The notes under the pieces: model-generated
What the model was told of the DNA's origin: nothing
The model's database searches: none
Seen by the model: only the letters and a program-made list of their open reading frames with translations
In this document: positions 43,251 through 54,930 of the stretch, one piece after another
Layout: each line of letters opens with the position of its first letter
How positions within the stretch are numbered: the stretch's first letter is position 1
Made by a program: the position numbers and the translations under genes
From: Pantoea piersonii
GTDB taxonomy: Bacteria; Pseudomonadota; Gammaproteobacteria; Enterobacterales; Enterobacteriaceae
Direction of reading: 5' to 3'
DNA: 64,000 bases
Assembly: GCF_003612015.1 (NCBI RefSeq)
Contig: NZ_RARB01000004.1
Coordinates: 310,001 to 374,000 of the forward strand

Positions 43251-46157
43251 TTACTGATGCGTGACCACGATCAGGCGCAGCGCGTCGAGACGCCAGTTCG
43301 CCTGACTCAGGCTTTCCAGCACCTGCTGACGATTGCTCTCCAGCGCCTCAATCTCATCTTCACGGATGTTGGGATTGACCGCCTTCAGCGCTTCAAGACG
43401 CGACAGCTCCGCGCCCAGCCTCTCATCCGCTTCGGCGCGCGCCGCGTCGATCAGCGTCTGCGCTTCCGCCACCACTTTCTCTTCAGCCTGCATCAGAATC
43501 GCGTGTACGTCCTGCTGCACTGCGTTGACCAGCTTGCTGCCGGTGTGGCGATTCACCGCATTGAGCTGACGGTTAAAGCTTTCAAACTCGACCTTGCCCG
43601 CCAGGTTGGTGCCGTTGCGATCCAGCAGCATGCGGATCGGCGTCGGCGGCAGAAAACGGGTCAGCTGCAGATGCTTCGGCGCCTGCGCTTCTACCACATA
43701 GATCGTCTCGACCAGCAGCGTGCCTACCGGCAGCGCCTTGTTTTTCAGCAGCGACAGCGCGCAGCTGCCGGTGTCGCCGGAGAGGATCAGATCCAGACCG
43801 TTGCGGATCAGCGGATGTTCCCAGGTGATGAACTGGGTATCTTCACGCGACAGCGCCTGGTCACGGTTAAAGGTGATGGTGCAGCCATCTTCCGGCAGAC
43901 CAGGGAAATCGGGTACCAGCATATGATCGGAGGGCGTCAGCACGATGAGGTTATCGCTGCGATCCTCCTGATTGATACCGACGATATCGAACAGGTTGAG
44001 CGCGAAGTTCACCAGCTCGGTGTCGTTATCCTGCGCGGCGATCTCCGCCGCCAGCACCTGCGCCGCTTCGCCGCCGTTGGAGTTGAGCTCCAGCAGACGG
44101 TCGCGCCCGTGCTCCAGCTGCGACTTCAGCGACTCGTGCTGCTTGCGGCACTCGGCGATAAATTCATCCAGACCTTCGCTGTTTTCCGGCGCGGCAAGGA
44201 AGTTAATCAGCGGCTGATGGACGCTGTCGTAGATAGTGCGGCCGGTCGGGCAGGTATGCTCGAACGCGTCGAGCCCTTCGTGATACCAGCGCAGCAGCAC
44301 CGCCTGAGCGGTCTTCTCCAGCCAGGGCACCATAATCTGAATGTCGTGCGCCTGACCGATACGATCGAGACGACCGATGCGCTGCTCCAGCAGATCCGGA
44401 TTAAAGGGCAGATCGAACATCACCAGGCGGCTGGAGAACTGGAAGTTACGCCCTTCAGAACCAATTTCCGAGCAGAGCAGCACCTGCGCGCCGTTCTCTT
44501 CCGAGGCGAACCAGGCGGCGGCGCGGTCGCGTTCGATAATCGACAACCCTTCGTGGAACACGGCGGCGCGGATGCCTTCGCGCTCGCGCAGCACCTGCTC
44601 CAGCTGTAGCGCGGTGGCCGCTTTGGCGCAGATCACCAGCACTTTCTCTTTGCGGTTGCTGGTCAGGTAGCCAAGCAGCCACTCGACGCGCGGGTCGAAG
44701 TTCCACCAGGTGCCGCTGTCGCCTTCAAACTCCTGATAAATTTGCTCGGGGTAGAGCAGGTCGCGTGCGCGCTCTTCCGCGCTTTTGCGGGCGCCCATAA
44801 TACCGGAGACCTTGATGGCGGTCTGATACTGAGCGGGCAGCGGCAGACGGATCTGATGCAGCTCGCGTTTCGGGAAGCCCTTCACGCCGTTACGCGTGTT
44901 GCGGAACAGCACGCGGCTGGTGCCGTGGCGATCCATCAGCATAGAGATCAACTCTTTGCGCGCCTCGAGTTTGCCGTCGCGCTCGCTGTTGGCGACCTGC
45001 AGGAGCGGCTCAATATCCTCTTCGCCCACCAGATCGTTGATCATATTCATCTCATCCTGCGAGATGGCTTTATCAGCCAGCAGTGAGGAGACCGCGTCGG
45101 CAATCGGACGAAAATGCTGTTGCTCCTCGAGGAACTGCGCGAAGTCGTGGAAACGATCAGGGTCGAGCAGACGCAGACGCGCGAAGTGGCTCTCCATACC
45201 CAGCTGTTCCGGCGTCGCGGTCAGCAGCAGCACGCCGGGGATCTGTTCCGCCAGTTGTTCAATAACCGCATATTCGCGGCTCGGCTCCCCTTCGCTCCAG
45301 GCGAGATGGTGCGCTTCGTCGACCACCATCAGATCCCATTCAGCCTCCGCCAGCAGTTCAAGGCGCTGCTTGTTGCGACGAACGAAATCGAGCGAGCAGA
45401 TAATCAGCTGTTCGGTCTCAAAGGGGTTGTCGCTGTCGTGCTGCGCCTCGGCGTAGCGATCGTCGTCAAACAGCGCGAAACGCAGGTTAAAGCGGCGCAG
45501 CATCTCTACCAGCCACTGATGCTGCAGGGTTTCCGGCACGATGATCAAGACGCGATCGGCGCGCCCGGCCAGCAGCTGCTGCTGGATAATCATGCCGGCT
45601 TCAATGGTTTTGCCGAGGCCCACTTCGTCCGCCAGCAGCACGCGCGGCGCGTGACGGCGGCCCACGTCGTGGGCGATATGCAGCTGATGCGGGATCAGGT
45701 TGGTGCGCATGCCGCGCAGACCGCTGACCGGCAGGCGATACTGGGCGCTCTGATATTTGCGGGCGCGATAGCGCAGGGCGAAGCGGTCCATGCGGTCGAG
45801 CTGACCGGCGAACAGGCGATCCTGCGGTTTGCTGAACACCAGCTTGCTGTCGAGCATCACTTCCCGCAGCACCACTTCGCTTTCGTCAGTATCAAGACGC
45901 GTGCCGATATAGGTCATCAGGTCATTTTCATTGCGTACTTCATCGACGCGCATTTGCCAGCCTTCGTGGCTGGTCACCGTATCGCCCGGATTAAAGATAA
46001 CGCGAGTCACCGGGGAGTCGTTACGGGCATAGAGGCGGTTTTCACCCGTTGCCGGAAACAGCAGCGTAACCATGCGCGCGTCTGCCGCCACGACCGTGCC
46101 GAGTCCCAGTTCACTTTCCGTATCACTAATCCAGCGCTGACCTAATGTAAAAACCAT
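43251..46157 (-). CDS. rapA: RNA polymerase-associated ATPase RapA (HepA)
   Basis: 968 residues, the E. coli RapA length. A Swi2/Snf2 protein: N-terminal Tudor-like domains (1-110), Walker [15 protein letters not shown] near 175-188, DEAH box [10 protein letters not shown] near 278-287, and motif [13 protein letters not shown] near 600. It binds RNA polymerase and recycles stalled post-termination complexes using ATP. Separated from polB by about 155 bp with no feature I can assign. Confidence 0.98.
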   Translation of the reverse strand: MVFTLGQRWISDTESELGLGTVVAADARMVTLLFPATGENRLYARNDSPVTRVIFNPGDTVTSHEGWQMRVDEVRNENDLMTYIGTRLDTDESEVVLREVMLDSKLVFSKPQDRLFAGQLDRMDRFALRYRARKYQSAQYRLPVSGLRGMRTNLIPHQLHIAHDVGRRHAPRVLLADEVGLGKTIEAGMIIQQQLLAGRADRVLIIVPETLQHQWLVEMLRRFNLRFALFDDDRYAEAQHDSDNPFETEQLIICSLDFVRRNKQRLELLAEAEWDLMVVDEAHHLAWSEGEPSREYAVIEQLAEQIPGVLLLTATPEQLGMESHFARLRLLDPDRFHDFAQFLEEQQHFRPIADAVSSLLADKAISQDEMNMINDLVGEEDIEPLLQVANSERDGKLEARKELISMLMDRHGTSRVLFRNTRNGVKGFPKRELHQIRLPLPAQYQTAIKVSGIMGARKSAEERARDLLYPEQIYQEFEGDSGTWWNFDPRVEWLLGYLTSNRKEKVLVICAKAATALQLEQVLREREGIRAAVFHEGLSIIERDRAAAWFASEENGAQVLLCSEIGSEGRNFQFSSRLVMFDLPFNPDLLEQRIGRLDRIGQAHDIQIMVPWLEKTAQAVLLRWYHEGLDAFEHTCPTGRTIYDSVHQPLINFLAAPENSEGLDEFIAECRKQHESLKSQLEHGRDRLLELNSNGGEAAQVLAAEIAAQDNDTELVNFALNLFDIVGINQEDRSDNLIVLTPSDHMLVPDFPGLPEDGCTITFNRDQALSREDTQFITWEHPLIRNGLDLILSGDTGSCALSLLKNKALPVGTLLVETIYVVEAQAPKHLQLTRFLPPTPIRMLLDRNGTNLAGKVEFESFNRQLNAVNRHTGSKLVNAVQQDVHAILMQAEEKVVAEAQTLIDAARAEADERLGAELSRLEALKAVNPNIREDEIEALESNRQQVLESLSQANWRLDALRLIVVTHQ

Positions 46158-46313
46158 ATCTTTTTAGCTCGAATTTTTAAGGTGTTTTTGGTAATGTTTC
46201 CCCGCCACAGGCAATACCTTTTCCCCAGACAAAGGGAGGTCTGGTCAGGTTTTAAGAGCGGTGAGATGCAGGAAGGGCGCTATGGTACTGGAAGGCAGGC
46301 CGTTCGTCACCTG

Positions 46314-48674
46314 TCAAAAAAGCCCCAGCTGCCCAGTAATCAGTGTAGCAAAGTCGCCGTCGACGAAAGGCAAAATGCCGTCGGCCACCGGCTGTAGCTG
46401 CTTGCTGACGTAGTGATCGTAATCAAGCGGCGTGACGCGCGCCTCCAGTGGTTCAGGGCCTGCCGTGGCGATAACATAGCGGATCGAGCCACCGTTCTGA
46501 TACTGCAAAGGGCGGTTCAGCTTGCGGTTCTGCTCATCCGCCAGCCGCGCGGCGCGCACGTGCGGCGGCACGTTGCGCTCATAGTCAGCCAGGGGACGGC
46601 GCAGCCGTTTTTTATAGATCAGCAGGTCGTCCAGTTCGCCCGCCAGCAGCCGCGCCACCGTGTCGCGCACGTAATCCTGCCAGGGTTCGCCGCGGAAGAT
46701 ATGGCCATAGAGCGCCTGCTGAAACTGCTGCGCCAGCGGCGTCCAGTCGGTGCGCACCGACTCCAGACCTTTGAATACCAGCCGCTCCTGCGCGCCGTCG
46801 CGGATCAGCCCGGCGTAACGCTTTTTGCTGCCCTGTTCGGCGCCGCGAATGGTTGGCATCAGGAAACGGCAGAAGTGGTTTTCATACTCCAGCTCCAGCG
46901 CGCTGGCGAGGCCGTACTGCTGCTGCAGATGCTCACGCCACCACGCATTTATCTGCTGCGCCAGAGAGCGGCCGATCGCTGCCGCCTCCGCTTCGCTGTG
47001 CGGCGATTTCAGCCAGACAAAGGTCGAATCGGTATCGCCGTAAATAACGTCGTAGCCCTGCGCCTCTATCAGTTCGCGCGTCTGCTGCATAATAAGGTGG
47101 CCGCGCAGCGTAATTGATGAGGCGAGACGAGGATCGAAGAAGCGGCAGGCGCTGGTGCCGAGCACGCCGTAAAAGGCGTTCATAATGATCTTCAGCGCCT
47201 GCGACAGCGGTTTGTTGCCCTGTTTTTTAGCCGCTTCGCGCCCCTGCCAGATCTGCTCGACGATAGCGGGCAGGCAGTGGGTGTGACGCGAAAAGCGCGC
47301 CTCGCGGAAGCCGGGCACTGAATCGGCGTCGTCCGGGTGGGCCAGGCCTTCAACCAGCCCGACCGGATCGATCAGGAAGGTGCGGATAATCGACGGGTAA
47401 AGGCTTTTGTAATCCAGCACCAGCACCGAGTCGTAGAGGCCGGGGCGGGAATCCATCACGTAGCCGCCGGGGCTCGCTTCCGGCGTAACTTCGCCGAGGC
47501 CGGGTGCCACAAAGCCCGCGCGGTGCATACGCGGAATATAGAGATGGCTAAAAGCCGCCACCGATCCGCCGTGGCGATCCACCGCCAGGCCGTTGACCGC
47601 CGCGCGCTCCAGCAAAAAGGGCATAATCTCGGTTTTATGGAAAATGCGCGTCACCAGCTCGCAGTCTTTCAGGTTGTAACGCGCCAGCGCTGGCTTATCG
47701 TTGGCGAAGCGCCAGTTGATCTCTTCCATGCGATGCCAGGGATTATCGATCGCTTTGCCTTCGCCCAGCAGCTGTTGCGACACCGCTTCCAGACTGAATG
47801 AGGGAAAAGTCCAGAAGGCGGATTTCAGCGCCTCGATGCCGTCGATAATCAGGCGGCCAGCGGCGCTGGCAGAAAAGACGCCGGGCTTAAAACCGTGTTC
47901 GCGCCACTCCAGCGGCGCATTCTGGCGTCCCAGGCGCAGCGGGATGGCGTAGCGGTCGGCATGTTTCTGCAGGACACGCAGGTCGAACTGCACTAGGTTC
48001 CAGCCGATTATCACGTCGGGATCGTGCTGCGCAAACCAAGCGTTGAGCGCCTCCAGCAGCTGCGGACGCGTATCGCAATAGATCAGTTCGAAATCGAGCG
48101 CGCTGGCGTCGCCGTTGGGCGGCCCCAGCATAAAAACCTGACGCTGGCCGCAGCCTTCAAGGCCGATGCAGTAGAGTTCGCCGTGTTGGGTGGTCTCGAT
48201 ATCCAGCGACACCCACTTAAGCGGTGGACGGTAGTCGGGATGGGGCTTCAGGCGGGCATTGATCAGCGCGTCGCCCTGCGGCTCGCCGCTGAACCAGACC
48301 GGCGCGGTGATAAAGCGCTCCATCAGAAAACGCTCCGGCGGCCGGATATCCGCCTCAAAGACCGGGATGCCCTGTTCGCGCAGCAGCTTCTCCAGCCGCT
48401 GCAGCTGACGGTGCTGGCGGCAGTAGAGGCCGAATACCGGACGACGGCGAAAATCCTTTAGTTCCAGCGGCTGCAGGCGCACCTGACGTTCGTCACGCAG
48501 CAGTGCTTCCACCTGCGGCTGATAGTCGCGCGGAATAAAGGCCACCGACTCCTGAACCGGCAATACCAGACGCTGCGGGCCGTTGTCTGTCGCCAGCCAG
48601 AAAATGATTTCGGTGCCCTGAGCGCTGTCGCGCCAGTGGCGGGTAAGCAGGAATCCTGCGCGGGGCGTATTCAC
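46314..48674 (-). CDS. polB: DNA polymerase II
   Basis: 786 residues (E. coli 783). Family B polymerase: exonuclease motif [12 protein letters not shown] near 152-163, [13 protein letters not shown] near 418-430, and the catalytic [10 protein letters not shown] near 544-553. Repair and lesion-bypass polymerase, SOS-induced in E. coli. A LexA-like box overlaps its promoter here. In E. coli araD, araA, araB and araC lie next to it; here yabI follows directly. Confidence 0.97.
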   Translation of the reverse strand: MNTPRAGFLLTRHWRDSAQGTEIIFWLATDNGPQRLVLPVQESVAFIPRDYQPQVEALLRDERQVRLQPLELKDFRRRPVFGLYCRQHRQLQRLEKLLREQGIPVFEADIRPPERFLMERFITAPVWFSGEPQGDALINARLKPHPDYRPPLKWVSLDIETTQHGELYCIGLEGCGQRQVFMLGPPNGDASALDFELIYCDTRPQLLEALNAWFAQHDPDVIIGWNLVQFDLRVLQKHADRYAIPLRLGRQNAPLEWREHGFKPGVFSASAAGRLIIDGIEALKSAFWTFPSFSLEAVSQQLLGEGKAIDNPWHRMEEINWRFANDKPALARYNLKDCELVTRIFHKTEIMPFLLERAAVNGLAVDRHGGSVAAFSHLYIPRMHRAGFVAPGLGEVTPEASPGGYVMDSRPGLYDSVLVLDYKSLYPSIIRTFLIDPVGLVEGLAHPDDADSVPGFREARFSRHTHCLPAIVEQIWQGREAAKKQGNKPLSQALKIIMNAFYGVLGTSACRFFDPRLASSITLRGHLIMQQTRELIEAQGYDVIYGDTDSTFVWLKSPHSEAEAAAIGRSLAQQINAWWREHLQQQYGLASALELEYENHFCRFLMPTIRGAEQGSKKRYAGLIRDGAQERLVFKGLESVRTDWTPLAQQFQQALYGHIFRGEPWQDYVRDTVARLLAGELDDLLIYKKRLRRPLADYERNVPPHVRAARLADEQNRKLNRPLQYQNGGSIRYVIATAGPEPLEARVTPLDYDHYVSKQLQPVADGILPFVDGDFATLITGQLGLF

Positions 48675-48701
48675 GTCGGCTCCAGAGGAAAAAACAGCCA
48701 G

Positions 48702-48728
48702 AGTATAACATGGTTATTTATCCAGTGC
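48702..48728 (-). promoter_or_regulatory. polB promoter with LexA-like box
   Basis: On the minus strand cactggataaataaccatgt (48708-48727) resembles the LexA box TACTGTATATATATACAGTA: ACTG and the A/T core fit, but the right arm CATG departs from CAGT. It overlaps a -10-like ttatact (48703-48709). Position agrees with SOS control of E. coli polB (dinA). Confidence 0.45.
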
Positions 48729-48827
48729 GCGCGGCGTGCTTTTGTCAACATCGCCCTACAATTCTTGCCTTGACGCTGTCACGCCGCCTCTGGACAATCC
48801 AGCTTCGAAATTTTGTTAAGGAAGGTT

Positions 48828-49592
48828 ATGGAAGCCTGGATTCAACATCTGTTTACGCAGTCGCTGGAGTATGCGCTTATTGCCGTTGCGCTGGTGACCT
48901 TTCTTGAATCGCTGGCCTTTGTCGGCCTGCTGCTGCCGGGCACCGTTATGATGGCAAGCCTGGGCGCGCTGGTTGGCAGCGGACAGATCGGGCTTTATCC
49001 CGCGTGGGCGGCGGGCTTTGTCGGTTGTCTGGTGGGCGACTGGCTCTCTTACGGCATCGGCTGGAAGTTTCAGGGACCGCTGCACCGCTGGAAATATCTG
49101 CAAAAGTATAAAGGCCTGCTGGATAAAACCGAGCACGCGCTGCACCAGCACAGCATGTTCACCGTTCTGGTCGGGCGGTTCGTCGGGCCGACGCGTCCGC
49201 TGATCCCGCTGGCGGCTGGCATGCTGGAGCTGCCGGTGCGCAAGTTTCTGCCGCCGAACCTGATCGGCTGCCTGCTATGGCCGCCGCTCTATCTTCTGCC
49301 GGGCATTCTGGCGGGCGTGGCGATCGACGTGCCGAAGGATGCGCAGAGCGGCGCATTCAAGTGGCTGCTGCTGCTGGTCGCGCTGCTGGTCTGGCTGGGC
49401 TGCTGGCTCGGCTGGCGCTGGTGGCGCAGCGGCAAAAGCCGCGACTGGGCCACGGCCTGGCTGCCGCCGCAGCGTCTGCGCTGGCTGGCGCCGCTGGGAA
49501 TAGCCATCGCGCTTGCCGCCTTTACGGCGATCCAGTTCCATCCGATGATGCCGATGTTCCGCCAGCTTTTATGGCGCGTCTTCTTTGCCTGA
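48828..49592 (+). CDS. yabI: DedA family membrane protein YabI
   Basis: 254 residues, the E. coli YabI length. DedA/VTT domain features: [19 protein letters not shown] near 25-43, [10 protein letters not shown] near 70-79, and [18 protein letters not shown] near 112-129. Several membrane segments. DedA proteins support membrane homeostasis and are linked to undecaprenyl phosphate or phospholipid recycling. The frame opens at 48813, but ATG 48828 has the good ribosome site aaggaagg and matches the family. Its last 24 nt overlap thiQ on the opposite strand. Confidence 0.93.
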   Translation: MEAWIQHLFTQSLEYALIAVALVTFLESLAFVGLLLPGTVMMASLGALVGSGQIGLYPAWAAGFVGCLVGDWLSYGIGWKFQGPLHRWKYLQKYKGLLDKTEHALHQHSMFTVLVGRFVGPTRPLIPLAAGMLELPVRKFLPPNLIGCLLWPPLYLLPGILAGVAIDVPKDAQSGAFKWLLLLVALLVWLGCWLGWRWWRSGKSRDWATAWLPPQRLRWLAPLGIAIALAAFTAIQFHPMMPMFRQLLWRVFFA

Positions 49593-50291
49593 CGAGCGCG
49601 CAATGCCAAGCACGTCGGCCTCGTGCGTGTCGCCCGACAGCAGCGTTTCGGTCGCGCCATCCCAGTAGACGCGGCCATCCACAATCACCAGACTGCGCGG
49701 CGCAATCTGCTGCGCATCCTCAAGGCTATGCGACACCATCAGCAGGGTAATGGCCCGCGCCTCGCAGACGCGCCGTACCAGCTGCAACATCTCATTACGC
49801 AGGGCGGGATCGAGCGCCGAGAAGGGCTCGTCCAGCAGCAGGACCGGACGGTCGCGCAGCAGGCAGCGCGCCAGCGCCACACGCTGCCGCTGACCGCCGG
49901 AGAGCTGGCCCGGCAGGCGCGTCAGCAGATCGCTTAATCCCACCTGATGGGCAATCTCCTCCAGCTGTTGCCGCTGCGCGGCGTTCAGCTTCAGGCCAGG
50001 ATGCAGGCCCAGCGCCATGTTCTGCTGCACGCTGAGGTGCGGGAACAGGTTGTTCTCCTGAAACAGCATCGAAACCGGGCGCTGCGCCGGTACGCTGTGG
50101 GTGTGATCCGCGCCATCAATGCGCAGCGCGCCCTGGCTGACCGGCAAAAATCCGGCGATCAGGCTGAGTAGCGTGCTTTTGCCTGCACCGCTCGGGCCGA
50201 GCACAGCCAGCCGCTCGCCGCGCTCAGCGCTAAAGCTGAAACGCATCGGCAGATGTTGATAGAGGTAGGTCAGATTAGTCAGTGTCAGCAT
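49569..50291 (-). CDS. thiQ: Thiamine ABC transporter ATPase ThiQ
   Basis: 240 residues (E. coli 232). ABC ATPase with Walker [10 protein letters not shown] near 32-40, signature [13 protein letters not shown] near 129-141 and Walker [13 protein letters not shown] near 149-160. It powers import of thiamine and its phosphates through ThiP. Overlaps thiP by 17 nt. The C-terminal tail past [10 protein letters not shown] is longer than in E. coli and overlaps yabI. Confidence 0.95.
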   Translation of the reverse strand: MLTLTNLTYLYQHLPMRFSFSAERGERLAVLGPSGAGKSTLLSLIAGFLPVSQGALRIDGADHTHSVPAQRPVSMLFQENNLFPHLSVQQNMALGLHPGLKLNAAQRQQLEEIAHQVGLSDLLTRLPGQLSGGQRQRVALARCLLRDRPVLLLDEPFSALDPALRNEMLQLVRRVCEARAITLLMVSHSLEDAQQIAPRSLVIVDGRVYWDGATETLLSGDTHEADVLGIARSSGKEDAP

Positions 50292-51885
50292 GGCGGCCTG
50301 GTAATTTTTCCATCAGGGTAAAGAGCAGCAGGCAGATCGCTAACAGCAGCAGGGCGGTGACCGCGCCGTCCGCACCGCGATAGGCGCCAGTCTGCTGGTA
50401 GAGGTAAAAGGGCAGCGTGCGGAAGTCGGCGCTGCCAAACAGCGCCACTACGCCGAAGTCGCCGATCGACAGCACGCAGGCGAAGGCGAGCGCCTGCGCC
50501 AGCGGGCGTTTCAGCGCGCGCAGCTCGATCAGCCACAGCCGGTTCCAGCCGCTGATGCCCAGCGAGGCGCACAGGTGAGCGTAGCGCTCGGCGCTGTCGC
50601 GCATCGGGTTTTCCAGCACCTTTAATGCATAGGGAATAGCGAGCAGAGCGTTGGCGAAGATGACCAGCCCGTCGGGCGAGTCGGGCAGGCCCGTGGTGGC
50701 GTTGAACAGCAGAAAGAAGCCCGTTGCCAGCACGATGCCGGGCATCGCCAGAATCAGCATGCCGCTGGTCTCCATCAGCTGCGCAGGCAGCGCGCGCTGG
50801 CGCAGACGCAGCTCGCGGCTGCTCCACAGCAGCATCATGGTCAGCGTGACGCAGAGCACGCCCGCGCCGATTGCGATACGCAGCGACGTCAGGGTCGCCT
50901 GCCAGAGCGCTGGCTGGGCCAGCGCGCCGCCCAGTCCGCCGCGCAGCCCGTCAACGACGACCGCCAGCAGCGGCGGCAGCAGCAGCAAGAGCGCCAGCGC
51001 GATAATCAGACCGTCGCCGACCTGCGCGCGCCGCGAGTCCTGCGGATCGCGCCAGCCTCGTAGCAGCGCCCGGCCAGCCGGGATCGCCTTGCTGAAACGC
51101 TGGCTCAGCAGCACCAGCGTCAGACAGAAAGCGAGCTGGATCAGCGCCAGCAGCGCGGCGCGACCAGGATCGTAGTCGAAACTCAGCGCCTGAAAGATCG
51201 CCAGCTCAATGGTGGTGGCCTGCGGGCCGCCGCCGAGCGAGAGGACGGTCGCGAAGCTGGCGAAGCAGAGCATGAAAATCAGCGCGCCGGTCGGCAGCAG
51301 CTGACGGCGCAGCCAGGGCCACTCCAGCAGGCGGAAAAAGTGCCAGCCGCGCAGGCCGAGCTGGGCGGCGAGCTGGCGCTGTTCACCCGGAATATTTTCC
51401 AGCGTCTGGAGCATCAGACGCGTCGCCAGCGGCAGATTAAAAAAGCAGTGCGCCAGCAGAATGCCCTGCAGCCCATAGGGGGAGAAGCGGTAGTCGATGC
51501 CGAGCAGCTGACAGATCTGCGCCAGCCAGCCGACGCGGCCATAGACCATCAGCAGGCCAAATACCGCCACCAGCACCGGCAGCACCAGCGTCATGGCGCA
51601 GAGGCGCAGCAGCAGCTGACGGCCGGGGAAGCGCCTGCGGTAAAGCGCGCGCGCCAGCGGTATTGCCGGCAGCAGCGAGAGCAGGGCGGAGAGCAGCGCC
51701 TGCATGAAGGAGAAAAGCACTACATGGCGCAGATAGCTGTCGTGCAGCAGCGCGCGCCAGTCGCCTTGCGGCGCGCTGAACCAGAGCGCGCCGAACGCCA
51801 GCAGCGCCACGGCGCACAGCAGCAGCGCGGCGCTGCTGCCAGGCACCATCCACAGCGGGATTAGCGGCTGACGGCGCGTTGCCAT
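50275..51885 (-). CDS. thiP: Thiamine ABC transporter permease ThiP
   Basis: 536 residues, the E. coli ThiP length. Two fused BPD-transport permease halves of about six segments each, with EAA-type loops in the first ([25 protein letters not shown] near 197-221) and second half ([25 protein letters not shown] near 439-463). The inner-membrane channel of ThiBPQ. Overlaps the thiB end by 25 nt, so translation is coupled. Confidence 0.96.
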   Translation of the reverse strand: MATRRQPLIPLWMVPGSSAALLLCAVALLAFGALWFSAPQGDWRALLHDSYLRHVVLFSFMQALLSALLSLLPAIPLARALYRRRFPGRQLLLRLCAMTLVLPVLVAVFGLLMVYGRVGWLAQICQLLGIDYRFSPYGLQGILLAHCFFNLPLATRLMLQTLENIPGEQRQLAAQLGLRGWHFFRLLEWPWLRRQLLPTGALIFMLCFASFATVLSLGGGPQATTIELAIFQALSFDYDPGRAALLALIQLAFCLTLVLLSQRFSKAIPAGRALLRGWRDPQDSRRAQVGDGLIIALALLLLLPPLLAVVVDGLRGGLGGALAQPALWQATLTSLRIAIGAGVLCVTLTMMLLWSSRELRLRQRALPAQLMETSGMLILAMPGIVLATGFFLLFNATTGLPDSPDGLVIFANALLAIPYALKVLENPMRDSAERYAHLCASLGISGWNRLWLIELRALKRPLAQALAFACVLSIGDFGVVALFGSADFRTLPFYLYQQTGAYRGADGAVTALLLLAICLLLFTLMEKLPGRHADTD

Positions 51886-52847
51886 GCACTGATCCAGTTT
51901 GCGCGCTGCTGCGCCACTTCCTGCGGGCTGTACTGGAGCGCGGTTTGTGGCACGCTAAGCGTCTGGAAACCTGCCGGCAGGTCGCTTTTAATTACCGGAT
52001 ACATCCAGTTGCCCGTGGGGATCGCGTTCTGAAAGGCAGGCGTCAGCATAAACTGCATAAACTGCTGCGCCAGCTTCGGCTGCTTGCTGCTGGCGAGCTG
52101 CGCGGCGACCTCAACCTGCAGATAGTGGCCTTCGGTGAACGGCGCCGCGGCGTAGTTCTCTTTCTTCTCTTCGATAAGATGATAAGCGGGCGAGGTGGTG
52201 TAGCTCAGCACCAGATCGCCTTCGCCTTTCAGGAACAGGCCGTAGGCTTCGCTCCAGCCTTTGGTGACGGTAACGGTTTTGCGCGCCAGCTTCTGCCAGG
52301 CTTCCGGCGCGTTATCGCCATAAACCTTCTGCATCCAGAGCAGCAGACCCAGGCCAGGGGTGCTGGTGCGCGGATCTTCATAAATCACGCGCCATTTTTC
52401 TGGACTCTCCACCAGCTCTTTCAGGCTGGTCGGCGGGTTTTTAAGGCGTTTTTTGTCGTAGACGAAGGCGAAGTAGCCGTAGTCGAAAGGCACAAAAGTC
52501 TGATCCTGCCAGCCGCCCGGCAGCGCCAGCGTGCGGGTATCGACCCCGCTTTTGGCGAACAGGCCGGTCTGCTGTGCGGCCTGCAGCAGATTGTTGTCGA
52601 GGCCGAGTACCACGTCAGCTTTACTGTTTTTACCCTCCATGCGCACGCGGTTCAACAGCGAGACGCCATCCTCCAGCGCCACATAGCGCAGCTCGCAGCC
52701 GCACTGCGCTTCGAAGGCTTTTTTCACCGCCGGGCCGGGGCCCCATTCTGCAGAGAACGAGTCGTAGGTGTAGACGGTCAGGAGAGGTTTTGCCGCCAGC
52801 GCTGGCAAGGACAGTAACATCAGCAGAGGGAGAATCTGTTTAACCAC
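51861..52847 (-). CDS. thiB: Thiamine-binding periplasmic protein ThiB
   Basis: 328 residues (E. coli 327). Signal peptide 1-18 (cut after LPALA), then LTVYTYDSFSAEWGPGP and VVLGLDNNLLQAA of the type 2 periplasmic binding fold. Binds thiamine, TMP and TPP for ThiPQ. I chose GTG 52847, which has aaggagcgc just upstream and aligns with the E. coli start; the frame is open to ATG 52883 with no homologous N-terminus. A TPP riboswitch lies 58 bp upstream. Confidence 0.95.
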   Translation of the reverse strand: MVKQILPLLMLLSLPALAAKPLLTVYTYDSFSAEWGPGPAVKKAFEAQCGCELRYVALEDGVSLLNRVRMEGKNSKADVVLGLDNNLLQAAQQTGLFAKSGVDTRTLALPGGWQDQTFVPFDYGYFAFVYDKKRLKNPPTSLKELVESPEKWRVIYEDPRTSTPGLGLLLWMQKVYGDNAPEAWQKLARKTVTVTKGWSEAYGLFLKGEGDLVLSYTTSPAYHLIEEKKENYAAAPFTEGHYLQVEVAAQLASSKQPKLAQQFMQFMLTPAFQNAIPTGNWMYPVIKSDLPAGFQTLSVPQTALQYSPQEVAQQRANWISAWQRAVSR

Positions 52848-52904
52848 TTTGCGCTCCTTGGGGAGAGTTGTTATGAGTCGCAAAGGATCTGAGCGTAGCA
52901 GCCT

Positions 52905-52980
52905 CTCAAATCCCTACGTCGGTATTAACCGAATCAGGTTCGACGGGTTTCTCTCAGCCTTTTGCAGGCACCCCGTTGAG
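52905..52980 (-). ncRNA. TPP riboswitch (thi box)
   Basis: On the minus strand the conserved elements appear in order: ctcaa closing P1, ggggtgc, the ctgaga pyrimidine-sensor loop, aacctga, ggttaatacc, gtaggga and ttgag closing P1. This is the thi-box aptamer. No U-run terminator follows before thiB, so control is probably at translation, as in E. coli thiBPQ: TPP binding lowers importer synthesis. Confidence 0.95.
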
Positions 52981-53020
52981 AACGGCTCATTCTAGACATT
53001 TCGTCGACAGGGGGAAAGCG

Positions 53021-54682
53021 TCACAGCGTCGGCGGCGCGAACCAGGCGGATTTAAAGTCAAACCAGCCGAGCGTATTGAGCCGCACGCCGCGCATGCTGC
53101 GCTGGCCCTCCAGCAGTAGCCAGTGATGGAACAGCGGATGCACACCGTCTGTGTCCAGCAGCCGTTTGCTCCATTCGGCGAGCGGCAGCGCTTTACGTCG
53201 CCAGCGCGCGGCGTCCTCTTCCCAGTCGAGCGGCAGGCAGCGATGCAGCAGCGGGATCTCATAAAGCTGGGCAAACAGCGCATACTCCAGCGGCAGAGTG
53301 AAGTTCACGCTGCCGAGCCAGACATCGCTTTCCGCTTCGCCCTGATGCCAGGTCTCGTAGTCGACCGCGCGGGTAATCAACCGTACATTATGCTGTGCCA
53401 GCAGCGGACGCAGCGCGTTGGCAATGCCCTCATGTTCGACGTGCTGGCTGTACCAGGTCAGCGTCAGGCTCTCAAGTCCGGGCGGTTTCGTCGCTGGCGT
53501 CAGGTCGCGGCGGTGATGCCAGCGCGGCAGCAGCCCGTAAGCGGGATACCAGTAGCGCTGATAGCCCGTCTCGGCATGATTGAGAAGGGCGACAGGGTTA
53601 AACAGATGACAGAGCCAGCGCCGGATAGCCGCGTCGCGCCCCTGGGCCGAACGCTGGTCGAACAGTAAAAAATAGCAGCCCTCTTCAAGGCGGCTCTCTT
53701 CCAGTTTTTCATCCTCGGCGGCGCCTTGCAGCCGCACGCCAGAATAGACCAGCTCGTCGCTAATCTCCGGCAGCACCCAGATAGAGACGTCATCTATCAG
53801 CGCGCGAAAGCCGAAGTAGTCGTCAAACGCCTCGATCTTCAGCTGGCTGTGCTGGTTGCGCACCACGCGGTAGGGACCGGTGCCGACGGGATGGCGTGCG
53901 AAGTCGCGCATCTGCGGCCACTCGCGCGGCAGGATCATGGCGCTGACGCTGCCGAGCAGCCACGGCAGCCAGTCGTCCGGCACGCTGAGACTGATATCCA
54001 GCGTCCAGGGGGCGGGCGAATCGATCTGGCGGATATGGGAGAAGAGCGGCAGCGCACGCAGGCGCTCCAGGCTTGCCATCACATCCGCTATTTCCAGTTC
54101 GCGACCGTGATGAAAGCGGATCGCCGGGCGGACGTAAAAGCGCCAGTGCAGCGGCGAAAGCGCCTGCCAGTGATGCGCGATATCCGCCTCGACTTCCCCA
54201 TTTTCCTCATTTATGCGCGTCAGACCGTTAAAAATCTGGCGGGCAAGATGCGTTTCAGAGCGGCGCAGCGGCGAACCGGGAAGCAGATTCAGCAGCGGTC
54301 GATAGTAAAGCACGCGCAAAATATGTTTGCCCTGCCGGAAACTGCGGCCAAGATGTGCGCGGATCATCTGGCCCACTTCCGCCTTGTCGCCAACCAGTTG
54401 CACCAGCTGATCGATGCGATCCTGCTCCAGCAGATCTTCAGCGCGCTGCTGCTGTAGCGCGAGGCCGGTGTAGCAAAAGGTGAGCTGTGAACGTTTGCCG
54501 CGCCCCGCCTCCGCCTGCCAGGTAAGCCAGCCCGCCTCCTGCATCGCATTGAGCAGGTTGCGCATATGGCGACGCGAACAGTGCAGCCGCTCGGCCAGTT
54601 CGTTTAGCGTCACCAGCTGGCTTTCGCCCTGACAGCTTTGCCACAGCCGGATGAACTGCTGCTTGAGGCGTGATGAGGACAT
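53021..54682 (-). CDS. sgrR: Transcription activator SgrR
   Basis: 553 residues (E. coli 551). N-terminal winged-helix DNA-binding part (about 1-115, [23 protein letters not shown] near 25-47), then a large region like family 5 solute-binding proteins (about 160-500) thought to sense a small metabolite. Activates sgrS during glucose-phosphate stress and represses itself in E. coli. Divergent from sgrS-setA with a gap of about 190-250 bp. Confidence 0.96.
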   Translation of the reverse strand: MSSSRLKQQFIRLWQSCQGESQLVTLNELAERLHCSRRHMRNLLNAMQEAGWLTWQAEAGRGKRSQLTFCYTGLALQQQRAEDLLEQDRIDQLVQLVGDKAEVGQMIRAHLGRSFRQGKHILRVLYYRPLLNLLPGSPLRRSETHLARQIFNGLTRINEENGEVEADIAHHWQALSPLHWRFYVRPAIRFHHGRELEIADVMASLERLRALPLFSHIRQIDSPAPWTLDISLSVPDDWLPWLLGSVSAMILPREWPQMRDFARHPVGTGPYRVVRNQHSQLKIEAFDDYFGFRALIDDVSIWVLPEISDELVYSGVRLQGAAEDEKLEESRLEEGCYFLLFDQRSAQGRDAAIRRWLCHLFNPVALLNHAETGYQRYWYPAYGLLPRWHHRRDLTPATKPPGLESLTLTWYSQHVEHEGIANALRPLLAQHNVRLITRAVDYETWHQGEAESDVWLGSVNFTLPLEYALFAQLYEIPLLHRCLPLDWEEDAARWRRKALPLAEWSKRLLDTDGVHPLFHHWLLLEGQRSMRGVRLNTLGWFDFKSAWFAPPTL

Positions 54683-54754
54683 AAAAGAGGAACTCCCTGT
54701 GAAAAGCGCTCAGTTTTTCCTGCCTCATATTAAGGGCAAACTTAGCACTATTGG

Positions 54755-54871
54755 AAGAGCGGGAGGCATTCACGACTGAATGGCGCTCGACCATGATGCC
54801 GCTGCGGCGGGATCTTTTCTGAGTAGGGTGCAATTACACCGCCAGCAGAGATTTTTCCTGCTGGCTTTTTT
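54755..54871 (+). ncRNA. sgrS: Small RNA SgrS (short form, apparently without SgrT)
   Basis: The 3' part closely matches E. coli SgrS: the ptsG-pairing segment ctgagtaggg (54819-54828), a small hairpin ggtg-caatta-cacc (54827-54840), and terminator gccagcag...ctgctggc (54841-54848 with 54858-54865) ending in six T. E. coli SgrS uses Hfq to block ptsG translation during sugar-phosphate stress. The 5' end is not certain; a start near 54755-54760 after cactat is a guess, giving about 115 nt against 227 in E. coli. No SgrT-like frame is present. setA follows. Confidence 0.82.
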
Positions 54872-54930
54872 ATGTTGCGTTAGAATTTATCTTCTTGTTT
54901 TTCCTGCTTCGACTTCAAAGGGATTTCGCT

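Noticed and set aside
43257..44609. 450-codon frame opposite rapA
   Set aside because: Antisense shadow of rapA with skewed composition and no motif.
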